64,000 nt of DNA from Treponema sp. (GCA_009777995.1 WRKT01000002.1:1-64000); one strand, 5' to 3'; positions 26,553 through 36,639 are shown, numbered from the stretch's first letter. Notes: generated by a model from the sequence alone, not told the origin. Numbers and translations are program-made.

Positions 26553-27472
26553 AGAAGCTCATTCTCTGCAAGCAAGCAGGCACCCTCAAGTGCAGTACCC
26601 TTAGGTCCTGAAACCAAAAGATCGGGGATTGTTTTTGCAAGTATGTTTTGAAGTTTCTCTGCGAATATTTTATTATTATCCAATACTCCGCCTGCAAGGA
26701 TTAATTCTTTATTTTTTATCCAAGGAGATTGCTCAATAACACTCTTTACAAGTAAGAGAAGTTCCTCTGCCCCCCTCCGGAGAATGTCGAGGGCAAGGGC
26801 ATCACCTGAAGCAGCACTAGAACCAATAATCGGCGCCAGCTCTGCAATTTTAGCCTTGTCTGCATCATGGTGAACATATCGAATGAAATCCCCGGCTTCA
26901 TTTAATCCGGTCTTCTCCAATAGCATGGCAAGCATATTGCTCGATAGATCTCTGCCTTCAAGGCTGCGAAGAATGCGTGCAATGGCAGTTCTCCCCATCC
27001 ATGCAGCTGAGCCTTCATCGCCAAGCATATAACCGTGCCCTCCTGCACGAACCAAACGGCCATCGGCAGATCTTCCCATTGCAACAGAGCCTGTCCCCGC
27101 AATAAGGCAATACCCTTCAAGGCCGTTAAGGCCTCCACAGAGCAGGGCTTCGGCATCAGTGCAGACCTTTATTGGGATATTGCTGCAAAGCAGGGTCTTT
27201 ATATATTCCCTAAACAAGTCTTGCTCCCCCTGTCTCCCAAGACCTGCACCTGCAAAACAGCCTGCTTTAAGGTCTCCGCCTTTAATTCCCGCAGTGTTCA
27301 GAGCAGATTCTATCAATATTGATATATTTGCAAAAACTTCATCTTTACTTATGGAGTAGATATTTGTGCTGCCTGCATCGGATCGGGCGAGTACTTTTCC
27401 TGTACCATCTTTCAGGATGAGTCTGGAATGTGTCCCGCCGCCGTCTATGCCAAAAATAATTTTACTGTTCAT
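26549..27472 (-). CDS. BadF/N-acetylglucosamine-kinase family ATPase
   Basis: A 307-residue ASKHA-fold kinase: FGIDGGGTHSRLILKD (phosphate 1), GCFAGAGLGR, IAGTGSVAMGR (phosphate 2) and GGHGYMLGDEGSAAWMGR, the segment typical of bacterial GlcNAc/MurNAc kinases of the MurK and NagK-like group. It most likely phosphorylates a cell-wall amino sugar. This fits the divergent neighbours, an S12 hydrolase and a sugar epimerase. AAGG lies just before the ATG. Badf-type dehydratase activators lack the GDEGSA segment, so that role is less likely. Confidence 0.85.
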   Translation of the reverse strand: MNSKIIFGIDGGGTHSRLILKDGTGKVLARSDAGSTNIYSISKDEVFANISILIESALNTAGIKGGDLKAGCFAGAGLGRQGEQDLFREYIKTLLCSNIPIKVCTDAEALLCGGLNGLEGYCLIAGTGSVAMGRSADGRLVRAGGHGYMLGDEGSAAWMGRTAIARILRSLEGRDLSSNMLAMLLEKTGLNEAGDFIRYVHHDADKAKIAELAPIIGSSAASGDALALDILRRGAEELLLLVKSVIEQSPWIKNKELILAGGVLDNNKIFAEKLQNILAKTIPDLLVSGPKGTALEGACLLAENELL

Positions 27473-27511
27473 TACCTTGCATTATCATATCATATTTTGT
27501 TAACATAATGT

Positions 27512-28546
27512 ATGGATGATATTAAAGAATTTCTAACTAATTGCGTAAAAAAAGGTGCATTTCCCGGAGGGAACTATATAATCGGGAATCCGGATGCCAT
27601 TTTGGAGCAGGGCAGCTTCGGTACCATGGATGGAAGTAAAACCGTGGATATGAACACTATTTACGACCTTGCAAGCCTGACAAAGACAGTAACTTCCATT
27701 GCAACAATGAGAATGCTTCAGCAAGGCCTCCTGTGCATGGAGGATACAATCGGGGTTTTCCTCCCGGAAAATGATAAGAGTGATGTAATGCTGTATGAGC
27801 TTATGACCCATACAAGCAGAATACAGGGAGCAGAGAAGCTCTATAGGAAATGTGATACAAAGGAGAAAATGATAGAGAGCCTGCTTTCCATGCCGCCAAG
27901 GGATACTAAAGCTGTTCCTGTTGAGTATAGCTGTGCAGGGTATATAATTCTTGGGGCTATTCTGGAAGCAATAGCCGGCCGGGGCCTTGATGAAGTTTTT
28001 AAGACATTAGTACTCGATCCCCTTGGAATGGAAAATACCATGTTTAATCCCCCTGACTCTATTCATGAAAGGATTGCACCTACAGAGTTCTGTCAATGGC
28101 GTAATTGCATAATTAAAGGCAGGGTGCATGATGAAAATGCTGTTGTTATGGGCGGCATTTCGGGTAATGCAGGGCTCTTTGGCACAGCCCCGGATATAGC
28201 GAAAATTGCAAAGATGATGCTCACAGGGAAAGATGAAAAGGGCAGGGACTTCCTTTCACCTGCAATTATTAAGGAGATGACTAGGGATCATACTATTGGA
28301 CTTAACCTTTCCCGCGGGCTTGGCTGGCAGGTTAAAAGAGGACCCGGAACCCCAATGGGAGACTTATATTCAAACGGTTCCTTTGGACATACCGGATTTA
28401 CAGGGACAAGTTTTTATATTGATCCTGAAAGGAAGCTCTACGCAGTACTGCTTACTAACCGTGTACATCCGACAAGGGAAAACGAGAAAATTTTCCGCGT
28501 TAGGAAGATTTTTCACAATCTTGTAATTCTACAGTACGGTAAATAG
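27512..28546 (+). CDS. S12 beta-lactamase family serine hydrolase
   Basis: A 344-residue member of the serine beta-lactamase/D-Ala carboxypeptidase family. The nucleophile is in LASLTKTVTS (SxxK), the second motif reads YSCAGY (YxN position occupied by Cys) and the third is HTGFTGTS. There is no signal peptide, so it is probably cytoplasmic. The B. subtilis relative AmiE acts in muropeptide recycling; with an amino-sugar kinase and epimerase next to it, a similar role is the best guess. No Shine-Dalgarno sequence is seen, while TTGCAT and TAACAT lie 18 bases apart with a predicted start at the ATG. Confidence 0.85.
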   Translation: MDDIKEFLTNCVKKGAFPGGNYIIGNPDAILEQGSFGTMDGSKTVDMNTIYDLASLTKTVTSIATMRMLQQGLLCMEDTIGVFLPENDKSDVMLYELMTHTSRIQGAEKLYRKCDTKEKMIESLLSMPPRDTKAVPVEYSCAGYIILGAILEAIAGRGLDEVFKTLVLDPLGMENTMFNPPDSIHERIAPTEFCQWRNCIIKGRVHDENAVVMGGISGNAGLFGTAPDIAKIAKMMLTGKDEKGRDFLSPAIIKEMTRDHTIGLNLSRGLGWQVKRGPGTPMGDLYSNGSFGHTGFTGTSFYIDPERKLYAVLLTNRVHPTRENEKIFRVRKIFHNLVILQYGK

Positions 28547-28555
28547 GAGCCGGCC

Positions 28556-29740
28556 ATGGAAAAGGCGAAAATTAGTAGTTTAAAAAAAACATACGAAAAG
28601 GAACTCTTTGAGAATGTAATGCCCTTCTGGGAGAGAGTTGCGCCTGATTATGAATATGGCGGCATTTTGCATAATGTTGACAGGGACGGCAGCCTTATTT
28701 CTTCGGATAAATGCGGATGGTTTCAGGGGCGAGGTACCTGGGTGTTTTCAAGGCTCTATAATGATTTTGGAAGAAAACCTATATGGCTTGAAATTGCCAA
28801 ACTTGGCTACGATTTTATCAACAAACACTGCTTTGATCTTGACGGAAGGATGTTTTTTGAACTTAAGCAGGATGGAAGACCCATAAGAAAGCGCAGATAC
28901 TGGTTTACCGAGGCTTTCTCGGTGATTGCAATGGCCGAATATGGTAAGGCGGCAGGAGATTCTGAGGCTCTACAGAAGGCTCGCGATTTGTATGATAAGA
29001 TCGTTTTTTATTTTAGGAACCCGGGTATTTTGCCCGCAAAGTATATCCCTCAGAATTTCCAAATAAAGGCTCATAATACACGGATGATAATGCTTGGTAC
29101 TACGCAGATTATGCGTGATATGGATCCGCTTAATACAGAAAAGTATGATGATATTCTCCTGAGCGTATGTAATGAGCTGTACAGAGATTTCTATAAACCG
29201 GATATGCAGTTATTTCTTGAGTATGTAGACCCTAGAGGAGAGTTTGTTGATAATCCTATAGGAAGAAGGTTAAGCCCGGGACATACCATTGAATCAATGT
29301 GGTTTGTACTTTTAGAAGCCGAAAGACATAAAAATAATGATTTAAAGCAAATGGCTCTTAACGCAATTCTTTGGTCTATGGATAGGGGATGGGACAAAGA
29401 GTATGGCGGACTCTTTAATTATATAGATGCAATGGGTAAGCCCTCTGATAAGCTTGAGTGGGACATGAAAACCTGGTGGCAGCATAGTGAGGCCTTATAT
29501 GCCCTCCTGCTTGCCCATCATTTAACAGGCGAAAAGAAGTTTGAAGACTTGTTTGACATGATGCATGAGTATACCTTCAAAGCCTTCCCGGATTATGAAT
29601 ACGGAGAATGGTTCGGTTATTTGCACAGAGACGGCAGTATTTGTCTCCCTGTTAAGGGCTCAATGTTTAAAGGGCCTTTTCATATCCCAAGGGCACTTAT
29701 GTACTGTATAAAGCTCTTAGAGAAAATGGAAAATACATAA
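28556..29740 (+). CDS. N-acylglucosamine 2-epimerase family protein
   Basis: A 394-residue (alpha/alpha)6-barrel protein of the AGE/cellobiose epimerase family: FWERVAPDYEYGGILHNVDR, KCGWFQGRGTWVFSRLYND, KRRYWFTEAFSVIAMAEYGK, LSPGHTIESMW and DMKTWWQHSEAL, which carry the Arg, Trp, Glu and His positions used in this family. It would interconvert GlcNAc/ManNAc or a related sugar. It follows the S12 hydrolase by 9 bases with a GGAG ribosome site. The exact sugar is not determined. Confidence 0.9.
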   Translation: MEKAKISSLKKTYEKELFENVMPFWERVAPDYEYGGILHNVDRDGSLISSDKCGWFQGRGTWVFSRLYNDFGRKPIWLEIAKLGYDFINKHCFDLDGRMFFELKQDGRPIRKRRYWFTEAFSVIAMAEYGKAAGDSEALQKARDLYDKIVFYFRNPGILPAKYIPQNFQIKAHNTRMIMLGTTQIMRDMDPLNTEKYDDILLSVCNELYRDFYKPDMQLFLEYVDPRGEFVDNPIGRRLSPGHTIESMWFVLLEAERHKNNDLKQMALNAILWSMDRGWDKEYGGLFNYIDAMGKPSDKLEWDMKTWWQHSEALYALLLAHHLTGEKKFEDLFDMMHEYTFKAFPDYEYGEWFGYLHRDGSICLPVKGSMFKGPFHIPRALMYCIKLLEKMENT

Positions 29741-29811
29741 TCGGCAAATTTGCAAGTAAAAAGTAAAAAAAAATCCAAAATCTTTCGGAATTCTACCGAT
29801 AATATATGGAT

Positions 29812-30606
29812 ATGAAATCCCGACTCGGCATTTTCTGCTTGCTGTCAGTATTGTTTGCCGCTTTCTTTTTCCCCTCGAGCCTATATGGGGAGGATAGGGT
29901 TCATATTGTCCAAAGAGGAGAAACCTTTTTCTCCATTGCAAGAGCTTCCGGGGTCAGAGCAGAGGATTTGATGGCATATAACGGCATCAGTGACCCAAAC
30001 AGGCTGCTTGCAGGTCAGCGGCTTAGAATTCCGGGACAGACCCCTGCAAATAACTTTGTTGAGTATAGGGTCGTTCGAGGGGATACCCTCTTTGGTATTG
30101 CCGGCAGATTTTCCGTGACTGTGGCGCAGATTAGAGAGATTAACGGTTTCTCGGAAAACCATGTATTAAGGGAAGGTTCTATTATCAGGCTGCCTGCAAC
30201 GCCGGGGACAGCCGCTCTTTCGACCGCTCAACCGTCGAATAATAATACCGTTCCCCTGCGCTGGCCTGTTAATGCAAGAGAAGTTGATGAGATGACCGGT
30301 AAACTCAGCGGAGTGGTAATTACCGGTACCAGAGGAGAACCTGTTATAAGTCTTACCCGTGGAACTGTTTTATCTGCAGGTCCATATAGAGGTTTTGGCA
30401 GGGTTGTAATTATTCAGGTAGATGGAGGTTATATATACGTCTACGGAGGTTGCGAAAGTTTATATGTTAAGGAAGGGGACCGGGTAGGCCCCGGCACCGA
30501 ACTTGGCAGGCTGGGAATTGACGCTGTTTCAAACAGGCCTCAGTTATTCTTTATGGTTTATCGAGGAAATACACCCATAGACCCGGCGCTTGCCCCAAGA
30601 GCTTAA
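29812..30606 (+). CDS. NlpD-like LysM protein with degenerate M23 domain
   Basis: A signal peptide ([20 protein letters not shown]) is followed by two LysM domains (about residues 28-75 and 82-128; [18 protein letters not shown] and [18 protein letters not shown]) and a C-terminal M23/LytM domain (about 150-262). In the M23 part the zinc ligands are absent: the usual YxHL reads YVYGG and the usual LHFE reads LFFMVY. It is therefore probably a non-enzymatic activator of amidases, like E. coli NlpD or EnvC. I chose the second ATG because GATAAT ends 8 bases before it, suggesting a leaderless message; the ATG at 29806 is the alternative. A sigma factor gene follows. Confidence 0.85.
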   Translation: MKSRLGIFCLLSVLFAAFFFPSSLYGEDRVHIVQRGETFFSIARASGVRAEDLMAYNGISDPNRLLAGQRLRIPGQTPANNFVEYRVVRGDTLFGIAGRFSVTVAQIREINGFSENHVLREGSIIRLPATPGTAALSTAQPSNNNTVPLRWPVNAREVDEMTGKLSGVVITGTRGEPVISLTRGTVLSAGPYRGFGRVVIIQVDGGYIYVYGGCESLYVKEGDRVGPGTELGRLGIDAVSNRPQLFFMVYRGNTPIDPALAPRA

Positions 30607-30649
30607 TATGAAAACTTCTGCATTTGTAAATTATAGTGAGGAGCAACTG

Positions 30650-31663
30650 ATGTCAGGAACCGTAGAAACCATACTCGCCGAAATTTCGGAAAGAAGTGAT
30701 GAGTTACTTACATTCTCAACAAGGAAAATACATGGCCGCAAGGTACCAAGAAGCAATAAAAAGATAAAAGCTATTAAAGAAACTGATCCATTAGCTCTTT
30801 ATTTTAAACAAATTTCAAAGTTTCCCTTATTGACCGTCCAAGAAGAGCAGTCCATTGGAGAAAAAATTATCCAATTAAGGCAGCAGATTAAGAATTTGGG
30901 AAAGAATAATGAATCTCAAAAAAATGAGCTTGAGAAGTCCCTGCTTGTATATAAAAACCGAATGATTAATTCCAATCTTCGTCTTGTAGTTTCCATTGCG
31001 AAAAACTATCAGCATAGGGGACTCGCCTTACTGGATCTGATTGACGAAGGTAATATCGGCCTTATTGAAGCTGTTGAACGTTTTGACTATACAAGAGGAT
31101 GCAGGTTCTCGACCTATGGTACATGGTGGATACGCCAGGCAATAATAAAAAGCATTGCTGACAAGGGCAGGGTAATAAGAATCCCCATCCACATGCTTAA
31201 TACAATTAAGAAATGTTATTTTGTTGCAAAGCAATTAACCCAAGATTTAGGCAGAGATCCAAGCAACGAGGAATTATCCGAATATATGGGTCTCCCGATT
31301 TCCAAGGTTGAAGAAATTGTTAAGCTCTCTCAGGAAACCACAAGCCTGGATACAATTGTTGATGACGGAAACCTGACCCGGCTTGCTGACCTAATTAGAG
31401 ATGATAATTTGATGGAACCTTTCGAAGCGGTTTTCTCAATGACCATCCAGGAAACAATTGGTAATATCCTAACCCACCTTTCCGAAAGAGAAATGAAGAT
31501 AATCCAGCTTCGTTTCGGTCTTTCAGGGGAAGCTCCAATGACCCTTGAAGAAACAGGGAAACTCCTTGGAATTACAAGGGAGAGGGTCAGGCAAATACAG
31601 GAAAAGGCCACTTATAAGCTAAGGAGCTTAAAAGAGTTAAGCGAGCTTAAAAACTTCCCCTAA
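30650..31663 (+). CDS. RNA polymerase sigma-70 family factor, group 2 (RpoS/RpoD-like)
   Basis: A sigma factor without region 1.1. Region 1.2 starts [17 protein letters not shown], region 2 is complete ([52 protein letters not shown]), and regions 3 and 4 follow, ending with the HTH in [19 protein letters not shown]. At about 337 residues it is too short for a housekeeping RpoD and fits a group 2 factor. The ATG at 30650 has GAGGAG six bases upstream; an in-frame ATG at 30608 is an alternative without a clear site. It follows the NlpD-like gene, the same order as nlpD-rpoS in gamma-proteobacteria. Confidence 0.92.
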   Translation: MSGTVETILAEISERSDELLTFSTRKIHGRKVPRSNKKIKAIKETDPLALYFKQISKFPLLTVQEEQSIGEKIIQLRQQIKNLGKNNESQKNELEKSLLVYKNRMINSNLRLVVSIAKNYQHRGLALLDLIDEGNIGLIEAVERFDYTRGCRFSTYGTWWIRQAIIKSIADKGRVIRIPIHMLNTIKKCYFVAKQLTQDLGRDPSNEELSEYMGLPISKVEEIVKLSQETTSLDTIVDDGNLTRLADLIRDDNLMEPFEAVFSMTIQETIGNILTHLSEREMKIIQLRFGLSGEAPMTLEETGKLLGITRERVRQIQEKATYKLRSLKELSELKNFP

Positions 31664-31667
31664 TTAC

Positions 31668-33800
31668 TTATAAGCCGTATAAAACGGGCAGTTTAACATG
31701 AGACGGATAATCCTTCCCGTGGTAGATCTTGTTTATGGCAATTATAGGTTTTGGATCCAGGTAAGGATCTATTCCCGTATTCGTATTCGGGAAGAACTCA
31801 CGATAATTACTTGATGTAATATCAATTCTTAACTTATGCCCCTTCTTAAAGACATAGGCGTTGAAGTACATTTCCATCTCATATTTCTCTACGCTGTCAG
31901 GCTTTAGTAACTCAGGCTTATCAAAACCCTTACGAAACTCGGCCCTTATAACGTTATCAGAAATTTTTCGTGCAATTCCGTCTTCACCAACATCCGAAAG
32001 CCTTACAATAAAGTCTGTGTCAACTGCACTTGATGAGGCATAAAACTCCGAGTAAACATTCCCTGCCATGCACAGATCTTCCTTTAAAACTTCTGAGTTG
32101 TATACAAGACAGTCGTTTCTAAGCTGAATATGGTTGCAATGGTAGGGCTCAACATGGCCGTCTTCACCTATCGGCTGCGTCGGGTCATAGGTATATGCAT
32201 CAGCTCCCGTTTTTTCTTCCGGGTTTAAAACTATTTTTCCGTCTCCGAATAGGGAGTTTGCATGCCCTGAACTCGATAAGTAAAGATTTACAGCTTTGCT
32301 TTCAGTCGGATTCCAGTCATCGGAAGTCCTCCATTTATTTTCTCCGACTACATAGTATGTTGCCCTTGGTTTTTTATTTTCTCCGTTTTGAATCCCCTTA
32401 AGGTAAAGATCAAACCAACGAATTATGCGGGTGTCAAAGTCGTAATCTATGGCATTATCGCCGAACTCTAAGTCCCTGCAATCCCTAAAGGCATTAAGAC
32501 CATGGGGCCATGCGCCAAGTATAATCCGCCTTCCCTGAACATTATGCTTTGTAAGGAAACGCCAGGTCTCCTGTACTCCCATAGCGTCTCCGTCATACCA
32601 GCCTGAAATTATGAGCATTGGAATTTTGATTTTATGAGCATGCACAGTATTATCAGAATGTCTCCAGAAGTCATCGTATTTATAATGAGAGGCCCATAGA
32701 TCCCAGGGTCCTGATGCCTTGCCGATAATCTTCTGTGGGATGTCTTTTATCGGCCTATGTTTTATTGCTTCTTCTATGCTTATAGATTCTCCGCGGAAGG
32801 TTGGGAAGTCCACACGGTTGGACACTGACTGGGCCAAAGTCCAGCATAATAACGGCCAGGAGCAGATGGTGCCGCCCCTGCGTGCAGTATCGTAAAAGGG
32901 AGAGCCAACATTAACTTCACTTATAGCTGTTTTTAAATGCTCGTTTCCTCCTGTGGCAGCGGCTGTTGTAGTATATCCGAGGTAACTTGCACCCCACATG
33001 CCGATATTGCCGTCACACCAGGGCTGTTTTGCTATCCAGTCAAATAAGTCACAGGCATCCTCTCTTTCATTTTGAAAGGGCTCAAGGATGCCGTCTGAAT
33101 CAGAGCGGCCTCTTACATCCTGAATGACAAAGGCAAAACCTCTTGTGACCCAATGCCAGCAGCGGTCGATATCCCGTGCCTTTCCATAGCAGGTTCTGAC
33201 AACAATGACAGGGAATTTCTCTGCAGTGTTTTTACTCTCGGGGAGGAACACTTCTGTGGCCAGAAGTGTTCCGTCCTTACACGGTACGTAAATACTTCCA
33301 AGGTGATTAATTCCGTATTGCGGTTTGGATAAAAGCGGATCATCGAACTTAATTAGTGGGGTTAACTTTTCATAGCCCGGGATTACGGCAATTTCTGAGC
33401 TTATTCTACCGGGATGCGAGAAGGCAATAATTTGACCGTTCACGGTGATTATGTCAATGGATTCTCTTGTTTTACGCTTTGCCCAAAGTGTCGAGACAAG
33501 ATCAACCCCGTCTACTGTATCATTATAGGAAATATACCTGCTATATTCATCTTTATTAGAAAGTTTTACCCTCTCTCCTTCCCACTTTGCTTCTGCATAT
33601 ACCTTCAAGTCCTCATAGATTTTCGCATAGTCAATCATTGTATGCTTTTTGTTTTTATCGAAAGGTTCGCTCTTTAATCTTGCCCTCGTGCGCCTGTCCA
33701 CATCGCAGAGTTCCAGATTCTTTTCTCCGATAGTAATACTTCCGTTAAAAACGCCGGAAAAATAAATATTAAATGTTTTGCCAATTAAATAATTGTCCAT
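31668..33800 (-). CDS. CocE/NonD family (S15) hydrolase
   Basis: A 710-residue alpha/beta hydrolase of the X-Pro dipeptidyl-peptidase/cocaine esterase group. The nucleophile is in IGMWGASYLGYTTTAAA, the oxyanion segment DVRGRSDSDG precedes it, a helical cap follows, and the Asp (GWYDGDAMGV) and His (GAWPHGLNAF) lie in their usual places. A C-terminal jelly-roll domain follows. An N-terminal region of about 170 residues precedes the hydrolase. GGAG lies 6 bases before the ATG at 33800. It is the last gene of the peptide transporter cluster, so a peptide or amide substrate is likely; ester hydrolysis is also possible. Confidence 0.9.
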   Translation of the reverse strand: MDNYLIGKTFNIYFSGVFNGSITIGEKNLELCDVDRRTRARLKSEPFDKNKKHTMIDYAKIYEDLKVYAEAKWEGERVKLSNKDEYSRYISYNDTVDGVDLVSTLWAKRKTRESIDIITVNGQIIAFSHPGRISSEIAVIPGYEKLTPLIKFDDPLLSKPQYGINHLGSIYVPCKDGTLLATEVFLPESKNTAEKFPVIVVRTCYGKARDIDRCWHWVTRGFAFVIQDVRGRSDSDGILEPFQNEREDACDLFDWIAKQPWCDGNIGMWGASYLGYTTTAAATGGNEHLKTAISEVNVGSPFYDTARRGGTICSWPLLCWTLAQSVSNRVDFPTFRGESISIEEAIKHRPIKDIPQKIIGKASGPWDLWASHYKYDDFWRHSDNTVHAHKIKIPMLIISGWYDGDAMGVQETWRFLTKHNVQGRRIILGAWPHGLNAFRDCRDLEFGDNAIDYDFDTRIIRWFDLYLKGIQNGENKKPRATYYVVGENKWRTSDDWNPTESKAVNLYLSSSGHANSLFGDGKIVLNPEEKTGADAYTYDPTQPIGEDGHVEPYHCNHIQLRNDCLVYNSEVLKEDLCMAGNVYSEFYASSSAVDTDFIVRLSDVGEDGIARKISDNVIRAEFRKGFDKPELLKPDSVEKYEMEMYFNAYVFKKGHKLRIDITSSNYREFFPNTNTGIDPYLDPKPIIAINKIYHGKDYPSHVKLPVLYGL

Positions 33801-33809
33801 CAATATCTC

Positions 33810-34769
33810 CTATATTTCGTTTATTCTGCAGCAGCGAACCTTATGATTCTCTCCTAAAGTTATAATGTCAGGGTTCTTCTTTAAACATTTGTCAATTACA
33901 AATTGACATCTTTGTGCAAAGCGACATTCGTCTTTTGGGTTGATGGGTGAGGAGATTTCCCCTGTAAGGAGTATCCTTGCCTGTTTCTTTTTTAAGTTAG
34001 GAACCGGGATTGCGGAAAGCAGGGCCCTTGTATATGGATGGACAGGATTTGCAAACAATTCTTTTACAGGCGCCTGTTCAACCATTACACCTAAATACAT
34101 TACGAGGATTTCGTTTGCAAAATGTTTTACAACCGATAAATCGTGGGTAATGAACATATAGGTATAACCAAACTGAAGCTGTAGTTTTTTTAAGAGATTT
34201 AAGATCTGTGCCTGTATTGATACGTCAAGGGCTGAAACAGGCTCATCGCAGACTATGAACTCAGGGTTAAGCGCAAGGGCCCGTGCAATACCCACCCTCT
34301 GTCTCCGCCCACCATCCATTTCATGAGGATATGAGTTTGCAAATCGATCTGAAATACCCACAAGTTCCATTAATTGTGCTACACGCTCTTCCTTCTCTGT
34401 TTTATTACGGTAAATCCTATGTATGTCAAAGGATTCGGCAATGGTATTAAAAACAGTTTTTCTCGGATTAAGAGAGGAAAAAGGATCCTGGAATATAATT
34501 TGTATGCGGCGCCTGTATTCATTTCGCGCGGACTTTCGCAGTTTTGTAATATCTTTCCCGTCAAAAAAGATCTCGCCGTCAGTCGGCTCTAAGAGCATTG
34601 TAAGAAGCCGTCCTATGGTACTTTTCCCGCAGCCGCTTTCGCCCACAACACCGATGGTCTTGCCTTTGTCTATTTTTAAGTCAAGCCCGTCAACAGCATG
34701 CAAGGGCCCCCTTGGAGTTTGAAAGTATTTCTTTAAATTTCTAACATCGATATAAGAGGTATTACTCAT
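33810..34769 (-). CDS. oppF: Oligopeptide/dipeptide ABC transporter ATPase OppF
   Basis: A 319-residue ATP-hydrolysing subunit with Walker A GESGCGKST, Q-loop IIFQDPFSS, Walker B FIVCDEP and the C-terminal oligopeptide-type extension with Cys residues (CRFAQRCQFVIDKCLKK). The ABC signature reads MDGGRRQR at residues 151-158 instead of LSGGQRQR; the second Gly pair is kept. I believe this variant occurs in a subset of OppF proteins, so it is not evidence of inactivity. It overlaps OppD by 8 bases. Confidence 0.95.
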   Translation of the reverse strand: MSNTSYIDVRNLKKYFQTPRGPLHAVDGLDLKIDKGKTIGVVGESGCGKSTIGRLLTMLLEPTDGEIFFDGKDITKLRKSARNEYRRRIQIIFQDPFSSLNPRKTVFNTIAESFDIHRIYRNKTEKEERVAQLMELVGISDRFANSYPHEMDGGRRQRVGIARALALNPEFIVCDEPVSALDVSIQAQILNLLKKLQLQFGYTYMFITHDLSVVKHFANEILVMYLGVMVEQAPVKELFANPVHPYTRALLSAIPVPNLKKKQARILLTGEISSPINPKDECRFAQRCQFVIDKCLKKNPDIITLGENHKVRCCRINEI

Positions 34770-35760
34770 ATTTTCTTACCTCTTTTGAAGAAAGTAATCC
34801 TTCATAAATAAGACATCTTACTAAATGCCCGCCTTCATTTTCTTTTAATTGAGGCAGTGTTTTTCTGCAATGATCTTCAGAGTATTTGCACCTCGGGTTG
34901 AACTTACAGCCCTCGGGCAAATTTGACGGATCAGGCATGAGCCCCTCTATTGGAGAGAGAAATTCTATTTCTTTATCAATGTCAGGAAGTGAGCCGAAGA
35001 GTCCGTTAGTATATGGATGAAGGGGATTATTAAAAATGTCTTCTAAGCTGCCATACTCTACAATTTCACCTGCATACATTATTGCAACCTTATCACAAAT
35101 TTCAGAAACCACACCAAGATCATGAGTAATAAGCAGCATTGATGTCTTTAGTCTATCCTTTAACTCCTTCATTAATTCCAGCACTTGGGCCTGTATTGTC
35201 ACATCGAGGGCGGTTGTAGGTTCATCTGCAATTAAAAGCTTAGGCCTGCAGGCAAGGGCAATCGCAATTACCACCCTCTGCTTCATTCCGCCTGAAAATT
35301 GGTGAGGGTACTCATAGGCTCTTTCGGCAGGGATGCGAACAAGTTCAAGCATTTCAACTGCCTTATCAATTGCTTCACTTCCCCCAAGGTTCTGATGGTT
35401 TGAAATAACTTCTGCTATTTGATCTACGACCGTTAAGACAGGATTCAATGCAGTCATCGGGTCCTGGAAGATCATGGAAATTTCTTCCCCCCTTATTTCC
35501 CTATACTGCTCTTCGCTAATTTTAAGTAAGTCACCGCCGTTAAAAAATATTTCTCCCGAATGGATTTTCCCCGGCGGTGAATCAATCAGGCCCATGATTC
35601 CTAAGGCAGTGGTGGTCTTACCCGCACCTGTCTCCCCGACAAGCCCAAGACTCTCTCCTTCTGCAAGGTTTAGTGAAACACTGTTCACTGCATGTACCAC
35701 CCCGTCATCAGTGTGATACTTGATGAGAAGGTCTTTTATTTCAAGCAGATTGCTTTTCAA
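34762..35760 (-). CDS. oppD: Oligopeptide/dipeptide ABC transporter ATPase OppD
   Basis: A 332-residue ATPase with Walker [10 protein letters not shown], signature FSGGMKQR, Walker B LLIADEP and the OppD-type C-terminal Cys motif ([14 protein letters not shown]). It pairs with OppF to power import. It starts 3 bases after the end of OppC and overlaps OppF. Confidence 0.96.
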   Translation of the reverse strand: MKSNLLEIKDLLIKYHTDDGVVHAVNSVSLNLAEGESLGLVGETGAGKTTTALGIMGLIDSPPGKIHSGEIFFNGGDLLKISEEQYREIRGEEISMIFQDPMTALNPVLTVVDQIAEVISNHQNLGGSEAIDKAVEMLELVRIPAERAYEYPHQFSGGMKQRVVIAIALACRPKLLIADEPTTALDVTIQAQVLELMKELKDRLKTSMLLITHDLGVVSEICDKVAIMYAGEIVEYGSLEDIFNNPLHPYTNGLFGSLPDIDKEIEFLSPIEGLMPDPSNLPEGCKFNPRCKYSEDHCRKTLPQLKENEGGHLVRCLIYEGLLSSKEVRKYE

Positions 35761-35763
35761 AGT

Positions 35764-36639
35764 TTACCTCTTCATCCTTGGGTCAAGAGCATCACGGAGG
35801 CCGTCCCCCACGAGGGTTATTGCAATAATCGTAAGCACAATAGCAATGCCGGGGAATGCCGTTACATGCCAAGCATCTCTTATAAAGGCTCTGCCGCTTG
35901 CAAGCATCGAGCCCCATTCGGGGTTTGGCGGCTGTACACCAAGGCCTATAAAACTTAGGCCGCTGATTGCCATTATTCCGCCTGCAATGGAAATAAGGTA
36001 TTGGGAGATAAGAGGGCTTATTGCATTAGGAAGGATATGGCCAAGGATTATTCTTAAATCACTTGCGCCTTGGGCTCTTATTGCTTCGATATACTCACTA
36101 TCCTTTACTTTGAGTATCTGGGCCTTTATCATTCTTGCGGAGCCCGGGATTCCTCCAATGGAAAGTGCGAGTAAAAGTGTTAAAAGACTTGGTCTCATAA
36201 CGCTTACTATGGTAATCATAAGAAGAATATTAGGAATTGCCATGAAAATATCGAGAAAGCGCATTATAAGAGTATCCAAGACATCACCGTAGTAACCTGC
36301 AATCGAGCCAAGGGTTAGACCCATAAGAAGGCTTAAAATTGTTGAAGCAAAGCTCAAGGAAATCGAAATCCTTCCGCCCCAGATTATCCGGGCAAAGACA
36401 TCGCGGCCAAGCTCGTCTCCGCCAAGGAGGGTCCCCGGCGAGGGGAACTCAAGGAGTCTGTCAAAGTTGGGCATAAGGACATCGGTATCGTAGTCGATAT
36501 AAAGGGGAGCAGAGTATACTGCGATGAGTATTATTAGGAGCATGATGATCCCTGCCACAGCTGATTTATTCCGTCTCATCCTGAGCCATGCATCGCCCCA
36601 TAGGCCGCGTTTTTTGGTTTTATCCGCCGCTTTTTGCAT
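35764..36639 (-). CDS. oppC: Peptide ABC transporter permease OppC/DppC
   Basis: A 291-residue inner-membrane permease with the DppC-type opening (RMRRNKSAVAGIIMLLIIL), the segment GTDELGRD-like GGDELGRDVFARIIWG and the EAA loop (EAIRAQGASDLRIILGHILP). About six membrane helices are visible. I chose the ATG at 36639 because GGAAAGG precedes it and it gives a normal length; a TTG at 36657 is the alternative. It overlaps the end of OppB. Confidence 0.94.
   Translation of the reverse strand: MQKAADKTKKRGLWGDAWLRMRRNKSAVAGIIMLLIILIAVYSAPLYIDYDTDVLMPNFDRLLEFPSPGTLLGGDELGRDVFARIIWGGRISISLSFASTILSLLMGLTLGSIAGYYGDVLDTLIMRFLDIFMAIPNILLMITIVSVMRPSLLTLLLALSIGGIPGSARMIKAQILKVKDSEYIEAIRAQGASDLRIILGHILPNAISPLISQYLISIAGGIMAISGLSFIGLGVQPPNPEWGSMLASGRAFIRDAWHVTAFPGIAIVLTIIAITLVGDGLRDALDPRMKR

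Noticed and set aside
33960-34340. OppF with a broken ABC signature as a pseudogene
   Set aside because: The MDGGRRQR variant keeps the Gly pair and following basic residues, the Walker motifs are intact and the frame is complete.
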